The notes below the pieces were generated by a model, which was not told the origin of the DNA, made no database searches, and was given only the letters and a program-made list of their open reading frames with translations. From assembly GCA_947489825.1 (NCBI GenBank), contig CANLFL010000008.1, positions 1-15,167 on the forward strand: 15,167 bases of DNA, written 5' to 3'. Within the stretch, counting starts at the first letter, position 1. The number at the start of each line of letters is the position of its first letter. The DNA comes from Candidatus Nanopelagicaceae bacterium. GTDB taxonomy: Bacteria > Actinomycetota > Actinomycetes > Nanopelagicales > Nanopelagicaceae. A program made the position numbers and the translations under genes. Shown here in pieces: positions 1 through 7,605 of the stretch.

Positions 1-263
1 AAGCGCCAGTTACTGCAAAAGCAGCTCGTGATTATCAGCGCGTGATGTTTGCCGGCGCACACGATGAAATTCCAGATCGTCAAGGTCGCGTCACGATTCC
101 ACAAGGACTTCGCACATATGCAGGACTTGAAAAAGACTGCGTTGTTATTGGTGCAAATACTCGCGTTGAAATTTGGGATGCACAGGCATGGAGTAAATAT
201 TTGGCAGATCGTGAAGAAGGTTTTGCCGATGTTTCAGAAGAGGTATTTCCAGGACTCTTCTAA
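1..263 (+). CDS. mraZ: MraZ transcriptional regulator, C-terminal part (5' end outside window)
   Basis: Partial gene; the reading frame is open from base 3 and ends at TAA 261-263, giving about 86 residues, so roughly the N-terminal 40% of a typical 140-150 residue MraZ is missing. The visible part carries the second AbrB-like/SpoVT-like swapped-hairpin half: the segment reading [18 protein letters not shown] is the hallmark of the family, followed by [17 protein letters not shown] and an acidic C-terminus ending in FPGLF. In the family MraZ is a ring-shaped DNA-binding protein that regulates the dcw operon promoter through GTGGG-type repeats. Those repeats would lie upstream of the gene and are not in this window. 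The GTG/ATG at 42-47 is internal and is not the real start, because the frame is open and family-like before it. It is the first gene of the cluster, as usual. Confidence 0.93.
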   Translation, partial: APVTAKAARDYQRVMFAGAHDEIPDRQGRVTIPQGLRTYAGLEKDCVVIGANTRVEIWDAQAWSKYLADREEGFADVSEEVFPGLF

Positions 264-265
264 GT

Positions 266-307
266 AATACACAACTGAATACAACTAAATGGAAATACAA
301 CAACTAC
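266..307 (+). repeat. Three imperfect AATACAAC(T) direct repeats between mraZ and the RNA element
   Basis: Just after the mraZ stop an A+T-rich stretch contains AATACACAACT (266-276), AATACAACT (278-286) and AATACAACAACTAC (294-307). They are irregularly spaced (12 and 16 bases) and could be slippage remnants or a protein-binding stretch. I see no convincing -35/-10 pair here, so no promoter is called for rsmH. Low-complexity A+T-rich DNA could give such repeats by chance. Confidence 0.3.
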
Positions 308-311
308 ATAG

Positions 312-434
312 CGCTCTCTCGATTGTGGCCACCGTCGACCCAATGCCTAGGTTTTAAGGCCGACAGCGGCGCCCCTTCCCCGGCGTCGCTTTCGTGAGAT
401 CCGTCGGCCGGCGGTGACCAGAGTTGAGAGAGCG
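312..434 (+). ncRNA. Structured 5' leader of rsmH, probable mraW RNA motif (cis-regulatory)
   Basis: This stretch is much richer in G+C than its surroundings and folds on paper into nested helices. The outer helix pairs 312-324 with 422-434 (CGCTCTCTC with GAGAGAGCG, extended by four pairs including two G-U). A second helix pairs 326-336 with 410-420, with one C-A mismatch. A third pairs GGCCGAC 358-364 with GTCGGCC 403-409. An inner hairpin pairs 365-373 with 382-390 (one G-U) around an 8-base C/T loop. No protein-coding frame is credible across it. An actinobacterial conserved RNA called the mraW motif is known from just upstream of mraW (rsmH) in dcw operons, and position, lineage and structure all fit. 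I could not compare it with the published consensus, so the name is an inference while the helices are read directly. It ends about 45 bases before the rsmH start. Confidence 0.68.
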
Positions 435-468
435 AAATATATAAAGCAGATAGAAGCAGATAAGGAAT

Positions 469-475
469 GGGGGAG
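469..475 (+). promoter_or_regulatory. Shine-Dalgarno favouring the rsmH start at 479
   Basis: GGGGGAG lies 3 bases before ATG 479. The alternative ATG at 467 has AAGGA (462-466) touching it with no spacer, which is a poor arrangement. AAGGA is also within reach (12 bases) of 479. The site therefore favours 479, although the spacing is short in both cases. Confidence 0.5.
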
Positions 476-478
476 AAA

Positions 479-1420
479 ATGAAGCACATATCAGTAATGC
501 GAGATCGCTGCATTGATCTCCTTGCGCCTTCAATCGAAACTTCTCGCACTCCAGTTGTTGTAGATGCCACACTCGGACTGGGCGGGCATACAGAAGCTCT
601 CCTTGCTCGTTTTCCAGAATTGATTGTTATTGGAATTGATCGTGATCCAAGTGCGCTTTTGCAGGCACGTCAGCGACTTTCAGCCTTCGGCGATAGATTA
701 ATAACTTCACATGCTGTATTTGACAGCATCACAGATGTCGTAACTACTCACGGATATTCGCAACTTTCAGGCGTTCTATTTGATCTTGGGGTTTCATCTA
801 TGCAGCTAGATGAAGCTGATCGAGGCTTCTCTTACTCTCATGATGCACCTCTGGATATGCGCATGGATGGCACTCAAGTCATTACTGCTTACGAGATCGT
901 TAATCACTACGAACCTGGTGCTTTGGTAAAGATTCTGCGTACATTCGGTGAAGAGAAATTTGCTACTCGTATCGTTGAAAATATAGTTAAAGCACGTGCT
1001 CTTGCACCGCTTAACTCCACGATGCAACTTGCGACATTAGTGAAAGAGAGCATTCCTGCGGCTACCCGTCGTACGGGAGGCAACCCAGCTAAGCGCACCT
1101 TCCAGGCGCTACGCATTGCTGTAAATGATGAACTCGGTGCAATTACCCGCGCAATACCTCAGGCCTTGAATTTGGTAGAAGTTGGTGGCCGCGTAGTAGT
1201 GATGGCTTTCCAGTCCCTTGAAGACAAAATTGTTAAGGAATTCTTTGTTGAGGCATCTACCTCAAAGAGTCCACGTGATCTGCCTATAGAGCTCCCAGAA
1301 TTTGCTGCAAAGTTTTCACTCGTGATCAAGGCCAGCGAGAAAGCTAGCCAAGCTGAACAAGATGAAAACTCACGTTCAACATCGGTCCGCCTTCGTGCAA
1401 TAGAGAGGGTGGCCGCATAA
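479..1420 (+). CDS. rsmH: 16S rRNA (cytosine-1402-N4) methyltransferase RsmH
   Basis: Predicted 313 residues, normal for the family. RsmH (formerly MraW) methylates N4 of C1402 in the 16S rRNA decoding centre with S-adenosylmethionine. The N-terminus KHISVMRDRCIDLLAP matches the conserved HxxVLxDxxxxxL opening. The SAM-binding loop is DATLGLGGHT (residues about 29-38). FDLGVSS at 101-107 is followed by the family signature LDEADRGFSYSHDAPLDMRM, and GGNPAKRTFQALRI (about 200-213) and SLEDKIVK (about 246-253) are also present. Start 479 is preferred; starting at 467 would add four residues (MGEK). The stop TAA overlaps the ftsL-like ATG by one base (TAATG), suggesting translational coupling. 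It is the first gene behind the structured leader, so that RNA is likely to affect its expression. Confidence 0.96.
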   Translation: MKHISVMRDRCIDLLAPSIETSRTPVVVDATLGLGGHTEALLARFPELIVIGIDRDPSALLQARQRLSAFGDRLITSHAVFDSITDVVTTHGYSQLSGVLFDLGVSSMQLDEADRGFSYSHDAPLDMRMDGTQVITAYEIVNHYEPGALVKILRTFGEEKFATRIVENIVKARALAPLNSTMQLATLVKESIPAATRRTGGNPAKRTFQALRIAVNDELGAITRAIPQALNLVEVGGRVVVMAFQSLEDKIVKEFFVEASTSKSPRDLPIELPEFAAKFSLVIKASEKASQAEQDENSRSTSVRLRAIERVAA

Positions 1421-1827
1421 TGTCTATCGCCGCACTCGCTCAGCAGACCCGCGAACGTGTTGTCACACATTCTGCGCGTGCACTACTCAAGATCGTTCCT
1501 CAGACATCAGAGGGAGCCCAAGCCACACACAAGTACTTCGCTAAGTTCTTAACGCTAGTAGCGATCATTGGATTCCTGTCTCTTCTCGGAGTAAGAACCT
1601 TGCTGGCTCAAGACGCATTTGTTCTCTCAGAGTTGAAATTAGAGTCAAAGATGATTGCAGACCAACGTGAGGCAATCTCCCGCACAATGGAGATGTATTC
1701 ATCCCCACAAGCGTTGGCTAATCAAGCAGCAGCGCTGGGCATGAGTCCATCTGAGGATCCAACATTCCTTAATCTCACACAAGAGATGCCTGTAGTCACG
1801 GATGAGAGTGGGATTACACGTGGGTAA
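1420..1827 (+). CDS. ftsL: FtsL-like septum assembly membrane protein
   Basis: A 135-residue single-pass protein with no strong sequence motif, identified by topology and position between rsmH and ftsI. It has a cytoplasmic N-terminal region of about 40 residues, one hydrophobic segment (about 41-63), then a predicted coiled-coil-like stretch (about 66-92, LSELKLESKMIADQREAIS) and a segment PQALANQAAALGM. That last segment resembles the conserved end of the FtsL/FtsB (DivIC) domain, where a proline-led helix ends in an A-x-x-LGM pattern. In the family FtsL, with FtsQ and FtsB, bridges FtsZ-side proteins to FtsW/FtsI and activates septal synthesis. The ATG overlaps the rsmH stop and its own stop overlaps the ftsI start region. 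FtsL sequences diverge fast, so the gene symbol rests largely on synteny. Confidence 0.82.
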   Translation: MSIAALAQQTRERVVTHSARALLKIVPQTSEGAQATHKYFAKFLTLVAIIGFLSLLGVRTLLAQDAFVLSELKLESKMIADQREAISRTMEMYSSPQALANQAAALGMSPSEDPTFLNLTQEMPVVTDESGITRG

Positions 1828-3652
1828 TTTTGAACTCTCGATGAAGCGCATCCGCACTCTCTTTATTATTTTGTTAGTCATTTTTACTCTCTTTGCTGCA
1901 CGGCTTGTTCAGATTCAGGGAATTCAAGCTGCTGAATACACTCTCAAGGCGGCAAACGAGATGGAGAAAACCCGGGTGATTGCAGCTCCTCGAGGAGATA
2001 TCACCGATGTCAATGGTGTGGCATTTGCTCGAAGCGTCTCGGCGATAAACATTGTTGTGGACCAAAAGATGATTCAAGATCATGCTCGAGTGGCAGCCTT
2101 TGCTGCTCCAATTCTTGGTCTTACTGAAGAAGAAGTAATCACGGCGATCACAGGAGTCAAGCGTTACTCCATGGTGCTTGAGAGCGCTGAGCCAAGTACA
2201 TGGAATCGACTTTCTCTAGCGATTGATAAATATAATTTAACGCTGAGCAATAACGAGTACGACAAAAGAATTGCTGGATTCTTCCCTGAACGTAATTATG
2301 TTCGTGAATATCCTTCCGGAAATCTAGTTTCTTCACTCGTTGGCTTTGTGCGCAAAGACGGATTAGGCGCCTCTGGTGTTGAGTTGAGTATGAATTCATC
2401 GATCACTGGAGTTCCTGGCGCATATTCGTATGCAACAGGACGTGGTGCGGAAATTCCTGGATCACAATCTGAAATTATTGCTGCTCAAGCCGGAACAACA
2501 GTGAGACTCACAATTGACCGGGATATCCAGTGGGTTGCCTCCATGGCGATTGCTGAAGCTGTAAAAAGCGCACGAGCAAGCAGCGGCACTGTGATTGTCA
2601 TGGATCCAAGAACTGGAGCAGTATTGGCTCATGCAACTGCTCCAACCTTTAATCCAAATAACACCAAGAACGTATCTTTAGAATTGATGCGCAATCCTTC
2701 TGTACAAGATGTCTACGAGCCTGGATCAACCGGAAAGGTGATGACACTGGCTGCAGCCTTGGAAGAGGGTGCTATCTCTCCAGAAACTGTCTTCGATGTT
2801 CCTTACAAGATTCGCCGGGGTGGCGAAGACTTTAGGGATCACGATCGTCATCCACTTCAAAAATTAACCACGGCAGGAATTCTTGCAGTATCAAGTAATA
2901 CCGGAACTATTAAGATTGCTGAAACGATGAGTAATAACACTCTTCACTCTTACCTCACTAAATTTGGAATTGGCGCAAAGACTGGTGCAGGCCTTCCAGG
3001 TGAGAACGTTGGAAAATTATTAGCGGTCAAAGATTGGTCTGGAACGACTGCTCCAACAGTTGCTTTTGGACAGGGATATTCACTGAATGCAATGCAAGCA
3101 ACGAGTATCTTCGCAACCCTTGCAAATAACGGCATTCGAGTTTCCCCAACAGTAATTGCTGGAACAAGTGACGCATCTGGCAACTTCACTCAATTCAAAA
3201 ATGAAAAAGGTATTCAAGTTGTGAGTGCAGCGACTGCAGCAAAGATGCGAATTATGATGGAGAGCGTTGTATCAGCTAACGGAACTGCGCCGAGTGCGGC
3301 GATTCCAGGATATCGAGTTGCCGGAAAGACTGGAACAGCAATGCGTTATAACGAGAATTGTGGCTGTTATAGCGGCTATACAGCTTCCTTTATTGGTTTT
3401 GCACCTGCTGATGCACCAGCTTATGTTATTAACGTAACGATTCAGGATCCTAAGGGTGCGTACTACGGTGGATCACTTGGCGGACCAGTATTTAAAAAGG
3501 TAATGACCTTTGTTCTGCAGAGTCGACATATCGCACCAACAGGAACAGCAGTGCTGCCAGTAGCACTCAACAAAGCTGAACTAGATAAGAAAGCTCGTGA
3601 AGAGAAGAAGGCAGAGACGACAAAGATTTCTCAAGCGAGTTCGAGGGGATAA
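1820..3652 (+). CDS. ftsI: Septal peptidoglycan transpeptidase FtsI (class B penicillin-binding protein, PBP3/PbpB type)
   Basis: About 610 residues. It cross-links septal peptidoglycan outside the membrane, anchored by one N-terminal transmembrane segment (about residues 12-28, after MKRIRT). The dimerisation domain opens with APRGDITDVNG (about 57). The transpeptidase domain has all three active-site motifs: STGK with the acylated Ser at about 303, SSN at about 358-360 and KTG at about 503-505. No PASTA domains follow; the protein ends in a Lys/Glu-rich tail. Three starts are possible. GTG 1820 has GGGA six bases upstream and overlaps the ftsL stop by 8 bases, so it is preferred. ATG 1802 overlaps by 26 bases with no clear ribosome site. 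ATG 1841 would begin directly at MKRIRT. A C-G-C pair lies shortly after KTG (about 514-516); its role is unknown to me. Partner of FtsW, encoded downstream. Confidence 0.95.
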   Translation: MGNFELSMKRIRTLFIILLVIFTLFAARLVQIQGIQAAEYTLKAANEMEKTRVIAAPRGDITDVNGVAFARSVSAINIVVDQKMIQDHARVAAFAAPILGLTEEEVITAITGVKRYSMVLESAEPSTWNRLSLAIDKYNLTLSNNEYDKRIAGFFPERNYVREYPSGNLVSSLVGFVRKDGLGASGVELSMNSSITGVPGAYSYATGRGAEIPGSQSEIIAAQAGTTVRLTIDRDIQWVASMAIAEAVKSARASSGTVIVMDPRTGAVLAHATAPTFNPNNTKNVSLELMRNPSVQDVYEPGSTGKVMTLAAALEEGAISPETVFDVPYKIRRGGEDFRDHDRHPLQKLTTAGILAVSSNTGTIKIAETMSNNTLHSYLTKFGIGAKTGAGLPGENVGKLLAVKDWSGTTAPTVAFGQGYSLNAMQATSIFATLANNGIRVSPTVIAGTSDASGNFTQFKNEKGIQVVSAATAAKMRIMMESVVSANGTAPSAAIPGYRVAGKTGTAMRYNENCGCYSGYTASFIGFAPADAPAYVINVTIQDPKGAYYGGSLGGPVFKKVMTFVLQSRHIAPTGTAVLPVALNKAELDKKAREEKKAETTKISQASSRG

Positions 3653-3655
3653 GCC

Positions 3656-5137
3656 ATGCGCCCACTCCTTGGTCACACTATTTCAGTGGAAGAAATATCT
3701 CGTCTTATAAGTATAAAGATTGATCTTGATCCCTCTCTGACATTTTCCGGTGCAACCTCAAGTGATGGTGATGTAGTTGAGGGAGATCTCTTCCTTGCCT
3801 ACCCGGGAGAAAAAACTCATGGAGCACGCTTTGCTTCCAGCGCTATCTCTCGAGGCGCTCGAGCAATTGTCACGGATGCGGAAGGCGCCAAGATTGCTAT
3901 CGGACTTCCTGTGATTGTTGCCCAAGACGCTCGCACCGCAGGTGCACTCATTAGTGCAACTCTCTACGCTAAACCGATACAGGAAATGATCAGCATTGGA
4001 ATTACTGGAACCAACGGAAAAACAACGGTAAGCACTTTGCTCTATCAACTCTTCCAAGAAGCAGGTCGAGAAAGTGGACTGATTGGGACCGTCCAGACTC
4101 GTATAGGTCGCGATCGCGTTGCTAGTGCGCGAACCACGCCTGAGGCAGATGCGTTGCAAGCCCTCGCTGCAACAATGAGCGAGCGACACCTGCGACATCT
4201 TGTGATGGAAGTTTCAAGCCACGCGATGGTAATGCAGCGCATGGTGGGCTCACACTTTGCCATGGTTGGATTTACAAATCTTTCACAAGATCATCTTGAT
4301 TTTCATCACGATATGGAGAGCTACTTCAAGGCTAAGGCAAGCCTCTTTACCTTGGAATATGCTGATCAAGCATTTATCAATATCGATAACGATTTTGGAT
4401 TACGCCTTTTCAACGAGTGCGGGATTCCAGCTACTTCCTTGTCGCGCAATAATCCCAAGGCGAGCTGGCACTTCACTTCGATTACTCCCACTATTGGTGG
4501 AACTACCTTTACCGCTCGTGGTGCTGGCGGAATTCTGATCGAAAGTAGAACAACTCTTCGTGGATTTTTTAATCTAGATAACATTCTTTTGGTCCTAGCA
4601 ATCGCCATAGAGTGCGGTATTGATCCACTCGATTGCGCCGCGCTCATTCCACGCCTTAAGGGTGCACCTGGGCGAATGGAATCCATTGATTGTGGTCAAG
4701 ATTTCACGGCGCTCGTTGATTATGCCCACACTCCAGATGCGGTACGAAATGTCATTGCAACGGCAAGAGAGTTCACATCTGGAAAGGTCATCGCCGTTCT
4801 TGGTTGCGGGGGAGACCGCGATGCTTCGAAGCGACCATTGATGGGAAGCGCTCTCATTGAGGAATCTGGAATCGCTATCTTCACCAGCGATAACCCTCGC
4901 AGCGAAGATCCTAAGGAAATTCTAGAAGAAATGACCAAGCATCTGCCTATTGGTGATCCTTCTCGAGTAATCATCGATCGCCACGAGGCGATCACTTACG
5001 CCGTCTCACTCTGCCAATCTGGTGACACTCTTCTGGTTCTAGGCAAAGGACACGAAAACGGGCAAGAGATAAAGGGTGAGAAAATAGATTTTGATGATCG
5101 TCTCGTGCTCGCAAAAATCCTAGAGGAAACGCGATGA
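3656..5137 (+). CDS. murE: UDP-MurNAc-L-Ala-D-Glu:meso-diaminopimelate ligase MurE
   Basis: 493 residues, full length. A cytoplasmic ATP-dependent amide ligase that adds the third stem-peptide residue to UDP-MurNAc-L-Ala-D-Glu. The Mur ligase ATP loop is GITGTNGKTT at residues 115-124. The central domain has VMEVSSHA, FTNLSQDHLDFH and YFKAKASLF, in which K227 is the likely carbamylated lysine. The C-terminal domain has VDYAHTPDA, LGCGGDRD and DNPR at 412-415. DNPR is the established signature for meso-diaminopimelate rather than lysine, so A1gamma-type peptidoglycan is predicted. ATG 3656 lies three bases after the ftsI stop with GAGGGG just upstream. The last bases overlap the murF start (ATGA), implying coupling. 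Confidence 0.97.
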   Translation: MRPLLGHTISVEEISRLISIKIDLDPSLTFSGATSSDGDVVEGDLFLAYPGEKTHGARFASSAISRGARAIVTDAEGAKIAIGLPVIVAQDARTAGALISATLYAKPIQEMISIGITGTNGKTTVSTLLYQLFQEAGRESGLIGTVQTRIGRDRVASARTTPEADALQALAATMSERHLRHLVMEVSSHAMVMQRMVGSHFAMVGFTNLSQDHLDFHHDMESYFKAKASLFTLEYADQAFINIDNDFGLRLFNECGIPATSLSRNNPKASWHFTSITPTIGGTTFTARGAGGILIESRTTLRGFFNLDNILLVLAIAIECGIDPLDCAALIPRLKGAPGRMESIDCGQDFTALVDYAHTPDAVRNVIATAREFTSGKVIAVLGCGGDRDASKRPLMGSALIEESGIAIFTSDNPRSEDPKEILEEMTKHLPIGDPSRVIIDRHEAITYAVSLCQSGDTLLVLGKGHENGQEIKGEKIDFDDRLVLAKILEETR

Positions 5138-6531
5138 ACTCCATGATGGCATCGCAGATTGCCAAGATTATGGGTGGCTCCCTATCAGGTGAGGACATTC
5201 TCGTTACTGCTGCTCCATCCTTGAATTCTTCTGAGGTGGAGCAAGGCGGAATTTTCTTGGCGATGCGGGGAGAGAAAGTTGATGGACACGATTTTGTTGA
5301 GGATGCCTTTTCTCATGGAGCTCTTCTTGCAATCACTTCTCGTGCCGTAGCTCACCGACACGTTCTTGTTGAAGATGTTACGGCTGCACTTACTCTATTG
5401 GCGCGCTTTGCACGATCAGAGTTAAAAGATCTCACGGTTATTGGAATCACTGGCTCACAAGGGAAAACAACGACAAAAGATCTACTCCGTCACATGCTTT
5501 CCCAACATGGCGAAACCGTTGCCCCAACTGGAAATTACAACAATGAATTAGGTGTTCCGTTGACGCTATTGGCTTGCTCGTCAACGACTAAATATGCAGT
5601 GATCGAAATGGGCGCACGTCACTCTGGCGACATTGCACATCTGGCATCAATTGCTCAGCCAGATATTGCCGTTGTTCTTCGAGTGGGAATGGCTCACGTC
5701 GGTGAATTTGGCTCAATGGAAGCGATTGCAGAGACAAAGTCAGAGTTGATCTCATCACTTTCGAGTTCTGGGATTGCAATTCTGGGACAGTACGATCCAT
5801 ACACCAAGGCTATGAGGGGCCTGCATGATGGTCGCACCATTGCCTTTGGAACTGATCACTCAGATGACGTCCGAGCCACAGAGATTGAAATGCGCGAGGG
5901 TCGCCCTCACTTTGATCTGGTAACCCCTGCTGGTCGAGCTGCAGTTGGTCTTCGCATTGTGGGTGAGCACCAAATTTCAAATGCACTTGCCTGTGCAGCT
6001 GTAGGTACCGCGCTTGGCTTCTCAATAGATTCGATAGCAACAGCGCTCTCAACTTCACTCATCGAGAGCAAATGGCGTATGGAGATTCACGAATTCTCCG
6101 AGGTGCTTCTGATCAATGATTCATATAACGCAAGCCCAGATGCCGTCGAGGCAGCCCTGCGCACTCTGATTCTCTTTGCACAAGAACGAGGTGGGCGCGC
6201 ATGGGCCTTTCTAGGAAAAATGGCAGAACTCGGCGAGTCTTCAGCCACAGCCCATCAGCAAGTTGGCACCCTTGCCTATCAGATGGGAATTGATCATCTT
6301 GTCTGTGTAGACGCACCGGAATATCAATCCGCAGAGCAAGGCGAAGGTCAAACAAACCTTCATCTCTGTGATCGCAGTGGCGCTCGTGCCATTGCAGAGC
6401 AGATTGAACCAGGAGATGTAATTCTAGTAAAAGCGTCACGATCAGAGAGATTTGAACTTCTTGCAGAAGAGATTGAAGAAATTATTAAGAGAAAATTGCC
6501 AATAGGAGTAGCAGGGGGAGAAGAAGAGTGA
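5134..6531 (+). CDS. murF: UDP-MurNAc-tripeptide:D-Ala-D-Ala ligase MurF
   Basis: 465 residues. It attaches the D-Ala-D-Ala dipeptide to complete the UDP-MurNAc-pentapeptide in the cytoplasm. The N-terminal domain contains the family-like DSR-equivalent segment ([18 protein letters not shown]). The ATP loop is [10 protein letters not shown] at 104-113, followed by [13 protein letters not shown] and [10 protein letters not shown], which distinguish MurF from the other Mur ligases. MAHVGEFGS and AETKSEL are in the central domain and [10 protein letters not shown] (328-337) starts the C-terminal domain. The start ATG overlaps the murE stop as ATGA. ATGs at 5143 and 5146 are alternatives that would remove only three or four residues. 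The glycine- and glutamate-rich C-terminus (AGGEEE) is encoded by purine-rich DNA that doubles as the mraY ribosome-binding site. No ddl gene is in the window, so D-Ala-D-Ala must be made elsewhere. Confidence 0.97.
   Translation: MNSMMASQIAKIMGGSLSGEDILVTAAPSLNSSEVEQGGIFLAMRGEKVDGHDFVEDAFSHGALLAITSRAVAHRHVLVEDVTAALTLLARFARSELKDLTVIGITGSQGKTTTKDLLRHMLSQHGETVAPTGNYNNELGVPLTLLACSSTTKYAVIEMGARHSGDIAHLASIAQPDIAVVLRVGMAHVGEFGSMEAIAETKSELISSLSSSGIAILGQYDPYTKAMRGLHDGRTIAFGTDHSDDVRATEIEMREGRPHFDLVTPAGRAAVGLRIVGEHQISNALACAAVGTALGFSIDSIATALSTSLIESKWRMEIHEFSEVLLINDSYNASPDAVEAALRTLILFAQERGGRAWAFLGKMAELGESSATAHQQVGTLAYQMGIDHLVCVDAPEYQSAEQGEGQTNLHLCDRSGARAIAEQIEPGDVILVKASRSERFELLAEEIEEIIKRKLPIGVAGGEEE
6514..6520 (+). 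promoter_or_regulatory. Shine-Dalgarno for mraY, inside the end of murF
   Basis: GGGGGAG seven bases before the GTG at 6528, within the codons for AGGEEE of MurF. It supports the GTG as the mraY start and the coupled GTGA overlap. Confidence 0.6.
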
Positions 6532-7586
6532 AGACAATCCTTGCAGCCGGTGGCTTTGCACTCCTACTCTCACTTTTCGGTACGCCACTTTTAATCCGCG
6601 CATTAGCAAAGAAGGGATATGGCCAGATCATTCGTGATGATGGTCCGTCATCTCACCACGTTAAGCGCGGCACACCCACAATGGGGGGCATCATCATTAT
6701 CGTCGCCTCCATCGTTTCCTATCTCGTCGCACATCTCATTAGCGGAACTGCCATCACAGCTTCGGCAGGGTTAGTGATCGGACTTGTAGTTGCACTTGGA
6801 TTAGTAGGATTTTTAGATGATTGGCTTAAGGTCTCAAGAAAACAGTCACAGGGATTGACCTCGCGTCAAAAATTAATTGGCCAAGTTGTCGTAGCTTCAG
6901 TATTTGCATACTTCGGAACCAAGTTTGCTGATTCAGATGGATTAACACCTATTTCATCTCAACTTTCAACAGTAAGAGATACCTCAATTACTCTCGGTGC
7001 GATCTTGGTAGTTGTGTGGGTTGCCCTCATGGTCACTGCAACAAGTAATGGTGTCAATCTCACAGATGGTCTCGACGGACTTGCATCAGGTGCTTCAGTT
7101 CTTACATTCGTCTCATTCATCTTAATTGGTGTGTGGGAGTTTGGGCAGAGCTGTGCGGTTACACCTGGCATCAATTGTTACCAAGTGCGAGACCCTCTCG
7201 ATCTCGCAGTATTAGCTGCAGCTTTTGCTGGTGCGTGTACTGGATTCTTGTGGTGGAACGCTTCGCCTGCAAAGATATTTATGGGCGATACAGGTTCACT
7301 CGCCCTCGGCGGCGCGTTGGCCGGAATTGCCACCATGCTGCGCATTGAACTGCTGTTGATTCCACTAGGTGGACTATTCGTCATCATCACAATGTCAGTG
7401 ATAATCCAGACTCTTTATTTCAAAATTTCTGGTGGCAAACGAGTATTTAAGATGGCTCCGCTGCAACATCACTTTGAGCTCATGGGATGGGGAGAGGTAA
7501 CGATCGTAATTCGTTTCTGGATCATTGGCGGTCTTTGTGTGGCAGGTGGGCTAGGTCTCTTCTACGCAGATTGGATCGCAGGCTAA
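6528..7586 (+). CDS. mraY: Phospho-MurNAc-pentapeptide translocase MraY (lipid I synthase)
   Basis: 352 residues, about ten hydrophobic segments. It transfers phospho-MurNAc-pentapeptide from UDP to undecaprenyl phosphate, making lipid I in the membrane. Family motifs in order: [19 protein letters not shown] (about 36-54), the Asp pair in FLDDWLK (97-98), NLTDGLDGL (177-185), the Mg-binding Asp in FMGDTGS (about 254), and [10 protein letters not shown] near 313-321, equivalent to the HHHYE loop of the E. coli enzyme. Two cysteines lie in the stretch after residue 208 ([10 protein letters not shown]), apparently in a loop between helices. The start is GTG 6528, overlapping the murF stop as GTGA, with a good ribosome site. 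Product goes to MurG, encoded four genes on. Confidence 0.97.
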   Translation: MKTILAAGGFALLLSLFGTPLLIRALAKKGYGQIIRDDGPSSHHVKRGTPTMGGIIIIVASIVSYLVAHLISGTAITASAGLVIGLVVALGLVGFLDDWLKVSRKQSQGLTSRQKLIGQVVVASVFAYFGTKFADSDGLTPISSQLSTVRDTSITLGAILVVVWVALMVTATSNGVNLTDGLDGLASGASVLTFVSFILIGVWEFGQSCAVTPGINCYQVRDPLDLAVLAAAFAGACTGFLWWNASPAKIFMGDTGSLALGGALAGIATMLRIELLLIPLGGLFVIITMSVIIQTLYFKISGGKRVFKMAPLQHHFELMGWGEVTIVIRFWIIGGLCVAGGLGLFYADWIAG

Positions 7587-7605
7587 AGGCTGCGATGAAT
7601 CACCA

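Noticed and set aside
49..267. Second + strand frame overlapping mraZ (ATG 49)
   Set aside because: The other frame gives unmistakable MraZ sequence through to the stop, so this frame is a shadow.
304..572. Reverse-strand ORFs across the mraZ-rsmH gap
   Set aside because: They cross the self-complementary RNA element and the start of rsmH; the palindromic G+C-rich sequence explains the lack of stops.
3758..4198. 146-codon reverse-strand ORF inside murE
   Set aside because: Antisense shadow of a strongly conserved gene; Cys/Ser-rich composition, no motif and no ribosome site supporting it.
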